A stretch of DNA of 35,494 nt from Candidatus Omnitrophota bacterium. Lineage in GTDB: Bacteria; Omnitrophota; Omnitrophia; Omnitrophales; Aquincolibacteriaceae. Location of the stretch: assembly GCA_023247035.1 (NCBI GenBank), contig JAHFHG010000022.1, forward strand, positions 1-35,494. The letters are read 5' to 3'. The notes beneath the pieces were generated by a model. It was not told the origin of the DNA. It ran no database searches and saw nothing but the letters and a program-made list of their open reading frames with translations. Shown piece after piece: positions 31,484 through 35,494 of the stretch (position 1 is the stretch's first letter; each line of letters opens with the position of its first letter). Position numbers and translations under genes: made by a program.

Positions 31484-32182
31484 TCACAACGATTGAAGCG
31501 CTAAACGAACGCCGGGACCTTGGGAAGGCGCCAGGCTCACGCCTTTCAGGTAATCACTCTTCCCTGCGGGCGGTTTGGCGTCCTGCACAGCGCGGATCAC
31601 GATTCGGGCGTTTTCAAGCAGCGCCTCCTCGGGGAAAGAAAGCTTTCCGCAAATCGCGTGCAGCCCGCCCGTTTTGTCGCTCTTGAATTCGATGCGGCCG
31701 GTTTTAAGTTCCCGGACCGCCTTGCCCACATTCGGCGTAACCGTTCCCGTTTTGGGCGTCGGCATAAGCCCTTTGGGCCCTAAAATACGGCCCAGCTTGC
31801 TTACTTCGCGCATCATATCCGGGTGCGCGACCACGGCATCAAAATCCGTCCAGCCTTCCTGGATTTTCTGAACCAGCTCCTCCGCGCCCACGAAATCAGC
31901 GCCGGCATCGCGCGCGTCCCGGGCCCCTTCGCCTTTGCAAAAACAGACAATTTTCACCTTCTTACCCGTTCCGTGGGGAAGGCTGACTGTGCCGCGGACG
32001 TTTTCGCCGCCGGTTTCTGTTTTAATGGCGAGCTGAAAATTGAGGCTCACGGTTTCATCGCATTTTTTGTTTTCAATTTTTTTGATCAACTTCACCGCTT
32101 CGGCGAGCGGATACTTTTTATCGCGGTCGACAGACTTTTGTCGTTCCTGATACCGTTTGCTTCGTTTTTCTGCCTTCAACAT
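31484..32182 (-). CDS. rplA: Large-subunit ribosomal protein L1
   Basis: L1 forms the mobile stalk at the E site and in many bacteria represses the rplKA message. The 232-residue protein contains VRGTVSLPHGTGKKVKIVCF and LGRILGPKGLMPTPKTGTVT, the RNA-binding signature. Length is typical. It is 3 bp after rplK, so a shared leader would have to lie at or before rplK; I did not identify an L1 target there. Confidence 0.97.
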   Translation of the reverse strand: MLKAEKRSKRYQERQKSVDRDKKYPLAEAVKLIKKIENKKCDETVSLNFQLAIKTETGGENVRGTVSLPHGTGKKVKIVCFCKGEGARDARDAGADFVGAEELVQKIQEGWTDFDAVVAHPDMMREVSKLGRILGPKGLMPTPKTGTVTPNVGKAVRELKTGRIEFKSDKTGGLHAICGKLSFPEEALLENARIVIRAVQDAKPPAGKSDYLKGVSLAPSQGPGVRLALQSL

Positions 32183-32185
32183 AGT

Positions 32186-32620
32186 CTATTTCTTTTCGAC
32201 AATTTCAATACCCATGCTCCGGGCGGTCCCCTCGACGATACGGACCGCGCGGTCGAGTTTGGTGGTATTGAAATCGTTCATTTTAGCTTTTGCGATTTCG
32301 GCGACTTCGGTCCGGGTCACTTTCCCGATGACATTCCTTCCCGGTTCCGGAGAAGCCTTGGCAAGACCCGCCGCTTTCTTTAAAGCGATTGCGACGGGCG
32401 GCGATTTCATAATAAAAGAAAACGTTTTATCTTTGAAAACGGAAATCACAACAGGCAGGACCACGCCCTGCTTATCTTTGGTCCTTTCATTAAACTGCTT
32501 GCAGAATTCCATGATGTTCAAGCCGTGCTGGCCGAGCGCAGGGCCGATCGGCGGGGCAGGGTTGGCTTGCCCGCCCGGGACCTGCAGCTTAATTTTAGTG
32601 ACCAGTTCTTTGGGAGGCAT
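32186..32620 (-). CDS. rplK: Large-subunit ribosomal protein L11
   Basis: L11 binds the GTPase centre of 23S rRNA and mediates RelA activation in bacteria that have it. I chose the ATG at 32620, which gives [20 protein letters not shown] and 144 residues and leaves a 4-bp gap from nusG. An earlier ATG (32677) would overlap nusG by 53 bp and add non-family sequence. The [19 protein letters not shown] run and the C-terminal RNA-binding domain are present. Confidence 0.97.
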   Translation of the reverse strand: MPPKELVTKIKLQVPGGQANPAPPIGPALGQHGLNIMEFCKQFNERTKDKQGVVLPVVISVFKDKTFSFIMKSPPVAIALKKAAGLAKASPEPGRNVIGKVTRTEVAEIAKAKMNDFNTTKLDRAVRIVEGTARSMGIEIVEKK

Positions 32621-32624
32621 AGAT

Positions 32625-33158
32625 TTATATTTTCTCGACTTGCCAATATTCCAGCTCAACGGGAGTTTGCCGGCCAAAAATGGTCACCATGACCTTCAGC
32701 TTTCCTCGATTGGGATTGACTTCTTCGATCGTGCCGTTGAAATTGGCGAACGCGCCTTCTTTGACCCGGACACTTTCACCGGAGGTAAATTCGACTTTCG
32801 GCTTCGGCTTCGACGTCTTCTCTTCCTGCTGCCGGAGGATTTGCTGCACTTCATCCTCGGATAAAGGAATCGGATTTTTTCCCGATCCCACAAACCCCGA
32901 AATCCCCGGAGTATTTTTAACCAAATACCAGCTGTCGTCGGTCAGCTCCATCTGAACCAGGATGTAACCCGGGAAAAATTTTCTCTCGGTGATCCGTTTC
33001 TTGCCTTCCTTAACTTCGCTCACCCGTTCGGTGGGGATTAAAATTTGATGGATTAAATTTTTCAAGCCGGCGTTATCCGCACGGGTTTCTAAGCTTGATT
33101 TTACTTTGACCTCTACTCCGGTTTGGGTATGGAGCACATACCACTTTGCTGAAGACAT
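32625..33158 (-). CDS. nusG: Transcription elongation factor NusG
   Basis: NusG binds RNA polymerase through its NGN domain and Rho or S10 through its KOW domain. The ATG at 33158 ([20 protein letters not shown]) follows a GGGTG site. A GTG four codons earlier overlaps the secE stop as GTGA and is the alternative. The NGN domain has [20 protein letters not shown]. The KOW domain has [20 protein letters not shown], and a short Lys/Pro linker lies between them. The secE-nusG-rplK order is standard. Confidence 0.97.
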   Translation of the reverse strand: MSSAKWYVLHTQTGVEVKVKSSLETRADNAGLKNLIHQILIPTERVSEVKEGKKRITERKFFPGYILVQMELTDDSWYLVKNTPGISGFVGSGKNPIPLSEDEVQQILRQQEEKTSKPKPKVEFTSGESVRVKEGAFANFNGTIEEVNPNRGKLKVMVTIFGRQTPVELEYWQVEKI

Positions 33159-33166
33159 AAGCAGGT

Positions 33167-33352
33167 TCACCCTAAAAGAATCCGCATGATAATCGAAAGA
33201 AAAAAATCAACCGCCCCGATAAAAGCCGCCAAGAGAAGCGTCATGATGACCACCACCAAAGTGGCCTGCCAAAGCTCCTCGCGGCTGGGCCAGGTGACTT
33301 TGTTTAATTCCTCTTTTGTCTCTTGGAAAAAAGCGCCGACTTTTTCGAACAT
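33167..33352 (-). CDS. secE: Protein translocase subunit SecE
   Basis: SecE clamps the SecY channel in the inner membrane. The 61-residue protein, starting at the ATG at 33352, has the amphipathic helix FFQETKEELNKVTWPSREEL (9-28) and one transmembrane segment (about 31-57). It is the short, single-span form found outside gammaproteobacteria. The start is 31 nt after the tRNA-Trp gene and has only a weak ribosome-binding site, so translation may depend on tRNA excision. Confidence 0.95.
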   Translation of the reverse strand: MFEKVGAFFQETKEELNKVTWPSREELWQATLVVVIMTLLLAAFIGAVDFFLSIIMRILLG

Positions 33353-33382
33353 AATGAAAAAAAATTGCTGAATTTCTAAATT

Positions 33383-33457
33383 CAGGCCTGGCAGGATTCG
33401 AACCTGCAACATGCGGTTTTGGAGACCGCCGCTCTAGCCAGTTGGAGCTACAGGCCT
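33383..33457 (-). tRNA. trnW: tRNA-Trp (anticodon CCA)
   Basis: The 75-nt gene folds fully: acceptor stem AGGCCTG with CAGGCCT, D stem GCTC/GAGC, anticodon stem GCGGT/ACCGC with loop CTCCAAA, five-nt variable loop, and T stem GCAGG/CCTGC with loop TTCGAAT. The discriminator is G, as expected for Trp. CCA is not encoded. It lies between rpmG and secE, a position seen in many bacteria. Confidence 0.97.
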
Positions 33458-33570
33458 CCATCTTAAAGAATTCAAAAACCAACTATGAAGCGGCGAAATT
33501 TTTTCAAATTTAAAAACCGGCTTGCCGCGCCGATCAAACAACTTCAATATTGATATTGATTTTTGCCTAC

Positions 33571-33600
33571 CTCGCCACTGCTCGCCAATGCTCGCCAGAC
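33571..33600. repeat. Three 10-bp GC-rich tandem repeats between rpmG and tRNA-Trp
   Basis: Three copies of a 10-mer, CTCGCCACTG, CTCGCCAATG and CTCGCCAGAC, follow one another directly and run into AGGCGGG, just after the rpmG stop (33612). On the minus strand this reads as repeated TGGCGAG. The composition is far more GC-rich than the flanking spacer. It may be a small dispersed repeat or slippage product. Confidence 0.6.
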
Positions 33601-33611
33601 AGGCGGGAATT

Positions 33612-33761
33612 TTATTTATGTTCTCGATGCGCAACGTGCTTCCGGCAAAAGGGACAGAATTTGTTTCTTTCAAGCCGTTCGGGATTCTTTTTTTTATTTT
33701 TTCGGGTCGAGTAATTTTTTCTTTTGCATTCCGTGCACGTCAAAATGATTATTTCCTGCAT
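33612..33761 (-). CDS. rpmG: Large-subunit ribosomal protein L33 (zinc-binding form)
   Basis: This 49-residue protein begins MQEIIILTCTECKRKNYSTR and continues to KFCPFCRKHVAHREHK. Cysteines C9, C12, C36 and C39 make the zinc ribbon. L33 lies near the E site of the 50S. The gene sits between tuf and tRNA-Trp, its usual place before secE. Start and stop are clean; the spacer to tuf is 133 bp. It is small but unmistakable. Confidence 0.95.
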   Translation of the reverse strand: MQEIIILTCTECKRKNYSTRKNKKKNPERLERNKFCPFCRKHVAHREHK

Positions 33762-33894
33762 CGAATGGGCCTTGACCTTTGATCATTATCAATGATTGAA
33801 TTCCCGGAGAAAAAAATCTTCCCCGAATAAAACGCCCAGCGCTTTTTCTTAAATCTAAAAAGGATGGAAGGACGCTTCTTAAATTTACCGAGGG

Positions 33895-35094
33895 TTACTT
33901 CAAGATTTCACTCACCACGCCAGCGCCGACCGTTTTGCCACCCTCCCGAATGGCAAAACGTAATTCCTTTTCCATAGCCACAGGCATAATGAGTTCCGCT
34001 TCAATCCCAATATTGTCACCGGGCATGACCATTTCAGTGCCTTTCGGTAAAGTGACCACACCAGTCACATCGGTCGTGCGGAAATAAAATTGGGGACGAT
34101 AACCTTGGAAAAACGGAGTGTGCCGCCCGCCTTCTTCTTTGGTCAAAATGTAAACCTGAGCTTTAAACTTCGTATGAGGAGTCACGGAACCCGGCTGGGC
34201 AATCACCATCCCGCGTTCCAATTGCTCTTTTTCGACGCCGCGCAAAAGAAGCCCTACGTTGTCTCCGGCGCGCGCATCATCAAGCAGCTTGCGAAACATT
34301 TCAATGCCCGTCACCGTGGATTTCATGGAGGCTTCCCGGAGCCCGATAATTTCGACGTCCGCGCCGACCTTGATTTGCCCGCGCTCGACGCGGCCCGTTC
34401 CGACCGTCCCGCGGCCGGAAATTGAAAAAACGTCTTCGATAGGCATAAGGAAAGGCTTGTCGATATCGCGTTTGGGTTCGGGAATATTTTCATCCAGGGC
34501 CTTGACGAGATCTAAAATAGGCTGGGCAGCCTTCGCATCCCCGGGCTTTTGAGCTGCGGCAAGCCCTGAACCCCTGATCATCGGAATCGTGTCGCCTGGA
34601 AAATCATACTTTTTTAAAAGCTCCCGGACTTCCAGCTCGACTAAGTCGAGCAGTTCGGGATCATCAACAGCATCACATTTATTGAGGAAAACAACAATGG
34701 CAGGAACTCCGACTTGGCGGGCAAGGAGAATGTGTTCGCGGGTCTGCGGCATCGGGCCGTCCACCGCGGATACCACTAAAATAGCGCCGTCCATCTGGGC
34801 CGCTCCCGTAATCATATTTTTAATGTAGTCCGCATGGCCTGGGCAATCCACGTGGGCGTAATGGCGTTTCTCGGATTCATATTCCACGTGCGCGACTGCA
34901 ATCGTAAGAATTTTAGATTCATCGCGGACTGTGCCGCCTTTGGCAATTTCCGCATATTCTTTTACCTGAGCCATCCCCTTTTGGGCAAGCACCTTGGTAA
35001 TTGCGGAGGTCAACGTCGTTTTACCATGGTCCACGTGCCCTATGGTGCCGACGTTAATGTGCGGTTTTTTTCTCTCAAATTTTTCCTTCGCCAT
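33895..35094 (-). CDS. tuf: Elongation factor Tu
   Basis: EF-Tu delivers aminoacyl-tRNA to the ribosome. The 399-residue protein has the P-loop GHVDHGKT at 19-26, the switch [18 protein letters not shown], and domain II-III signatures such as [20 protein letters not shown] and [27 protein letters not shown] site precedes the ATG. It is the only tuf in this window and lies after tRNA-Thr. It is absent from its other common place between fusA and rpsJ. Confidence 0.99.
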   Translation of the reverse strand: MAKEKFERKKPHINVGTIGHVDHGKTTLTSAITKVLAQKGMAQVKEYAEIAKGGTVRDESKILTIAVAHVEYESEKRHYAHVDCPGHADYIKNMITGAAQMDGAILVVSAVDGPMPQTREHILLARQVGVPAIVVFLNKCDAVDDPELLDLVELEVRELLKKYDFPGDTIPMIRGSGLAAAQKPGDAKAAQPILDLVKALDENIPEPKRDIDKPFLMPIEDVFSISGRGTVGTGRVERGQIKVGADVEIIGLREASMKSTVTGIEMFRKLLDDARAGDNVGLLLRGVEKEQLERGMVIAQPGSVTPHTKFKAQVYILTKEEGGRHTPFFQGYRPQFYFRTTDVTGVVTLPKGTEMVMPGDNIGIEAELIMPVAMEKELRFAIREGGKTVGAGVVSEILK

Positions 35095-35108
35095 GATTAA
35101 TTCTCCTC

Positions 35109-35132
35109 GAGATGATTAAAGAGATGATTAAA
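35109..35132. repeat. Perfect 12-bp tandem duplication in the tuf leader
   Basis: GAGATGATTAAA occurs twice in direct tandem between tRNA-Thr and tuf; on the transcribed strand this is TTTAATCATCTC repeated. The first copy borders the tuf ribosome-binding site. It probably arose by slippage. Confidence 0.8.
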
Positions 35133-35158
35133 AGCTTTTGATGTCATTAGACGACTCC

Positions 35159-35231
35159 AGCTGGAGATGGGGATTGAACCCATGACCTCGTCCTTACCAA
35201 GGACGTGCTCTACCAACTGAGCTACTCCAGC
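35159..35231 (-). tRNA. trnT: tRNA-Thr (anticodon GGU)
   Basis: The 73-nt gene folds fully: acceptor GCTGGAG with CTCCAGC, D stem GCTC/GAGC, anticodon stem CGTCC/GGACG with loop TTGGTAA giving anticodon GGT, variable loop AGGTC, T stem ATGGG/CCCAT with loop TTCAATC. CCA is not encoded. It is the first gene after the promoter at 35337-35364 and would be cotranscribed with tuf, as in many bacteria that carry tRNA genes before tuf. Confidence 0.97.
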
Positions 35232-35250
35232 TTGCTTGCCAGCAGGCCCG

Positions 35251-35281
35251 CCTTCAGTCTGGCAGACAATATTGCTGAAGG
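35251..35281. repeat. Nested inverted repeats in the tRNA-Thr leader
   Basis: CCTTCAG (35251-35257) pairs with CTGAAGG (35275-35281), and inside it GTCT (35257-35260) pairs with AGAC (35264-35267) around GGC. The element lies between the promoter and the mature tRNA-Thr 5' end and could act as a processing hairpin. The rest of the 35,232-35,336 spacer shows nothing else I can name. Confidence 0.4.
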
Positions 35282-35336
35282 GCATATCTAAAGAGATAGA
35301 GACAGTCCTCTCCTTAAAAATAAAAAGGAATGTAAA

Positions 35337-35364
35337 ATTATAATTCGATATTTTCTGTTGTCAA
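35337..35364 (-). promoter_or_regulatory. Strong sigma70-type promoter for tRNA-Thr, tuf and downstream genes
   Basis: On the minus strand there is a perfect TTGACA (35364-35359), 16 nt, then a perfect TATAAT (35342-35337). An A/T-rich stretch (TTTATTTAAAAAAGATC) directly upstream resembles an UP element. Transcription should start near 35,330, about 100 nt before tRNA-Thr. It is the best promoter in the window and may drive the whole series. Confidence 0.85.
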
Positions 35365-35494
35365 GATCTTTTTTAAATAAACACGACAACAAAAGATTTA
35401 AGGAATTGTTCTATTCTATCGTTACTTTTAGAAAAGTCTACGAGTAGATTAACGTCTACGAGCGCGGCAAAATCTTGGAACGGGTAAAAAGCCT
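35365..35494. other. Non-coding stretch upstream of the tuf promoter, with direct repeats
   Basis: I find no convincing gene here. GTCTACGAG occurs twice, at 35436-35444 and 35454-35462, an 18-bp period; TCTACGAGTAGA (35437-35448) is itself palindromic. These lie 72-98 bp upstream of the -35 box. They could be an activator site or the end of an upstream unit outside the window. Confidence 0.4.

Noticed and set aside
32625-32677. Longer rplK start at 32677 overlapping nusG
   Set aside because: The added 19 residues are unlike L11 N-termini, while the ATG at 32620 gives the standard start and a 4-bp gap.
33815-33842. AAAACGC / GCGCTTTTT near-palindrome after tuf, considered as a rho-independent terminator
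   Set aside because: The stem has a bulge, is only about seven pairs, and the U run is interrupted, while rpmG follows on the same strand. At most it is a weak attenuator.

Overview
The window is a bacterial core transcription-translation locus. Every recognisable protein gene and both tRNAs lie on the minus strand, so transcription runs from about position 35,330 down to position 300. The standard code fits throughout (UGA is used as stop). The organism is an uncultured-type bacterium: S14, L33 and L36 are zinc-finger forms, S4 is cysteine-free, adenylate kinase has a Cys4 lid, and L30 is missing between S5 and L15. Several proteins carry long charged tails. A lineage such as Omnitrophota (PVC-related) would fit, but this is a low-confidence guess from overall character, not a phylogenetic placement.

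Layout in the direction of transcription. (1) 35,494-33,160: a strong sigma70-type promoter (TTGACA-16-TATAAT), tRNA-Thr(GGU), tuf, rpmG, tRNA-Trp(CCA), secE. (2) 33,158-22,353: nusG, rplK, rplA, rplJ, rplL, rpoB, rpoC. (3) 22,353-19,399: rpsL, rpsG, fusA (the str block, without a second tuf). (4) 19,378-13,810: the S10 block rpsJ, rplC, rplD, rplW, rplB, rpsS, rplV, rpsC, rplP, rpmC, rpsQ. (5) 13,813-7,135: the spc block rplN, rplX, rplE, rpsN, rpsH, rplF, rplR, rpsE, rplO, secY, adk, map. (6) 7,124-3,502: infA, rpmJ, rpsM, rpsK, rpsD, rpoA, rplQ. (7) 3,545-300: a class I aminotransferase (aspartate aminotransferase-like) and a very compact Mfd. (8) 299-1: a promoter-like site and a possible partial gene running off the left edge.

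The genes are packed tightly, with many 4-bp ATGA or GTGA overlaps and 1-bp TAATG overlaps. The beta, str, S10, spc and alpha operons form one head-to-tail series with no convincing internal terminator. Three spacers interrupt the packing and each holds long inverted-repeat structure: rplJ-rplL, rpsH-rplF and rpmJ-rpsM. Together the genes supply RNA polymerase (alpha, beta, beta'), its elongation and repair partners (NusG, Mfd), initiation and elongation factors (IF1, EF-Tu, EF-G), about half of the ribosomal proteins, the Sec translocon core (SecY, SecE), and N-terminal methionine removal.

Most of the window is ordinary. The most unusual item is the 629-residue Mfd. It joins a UvrB-like UvrA-binding module directly to the RNA-polymerase-interaction domain and the RecG-like motor, and lacks the D1a/D1b and D3 regions and the autoinhibitory C-terminal D7 domain. 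I found no sign of a novel defence system, mobile element or CRISPR array.
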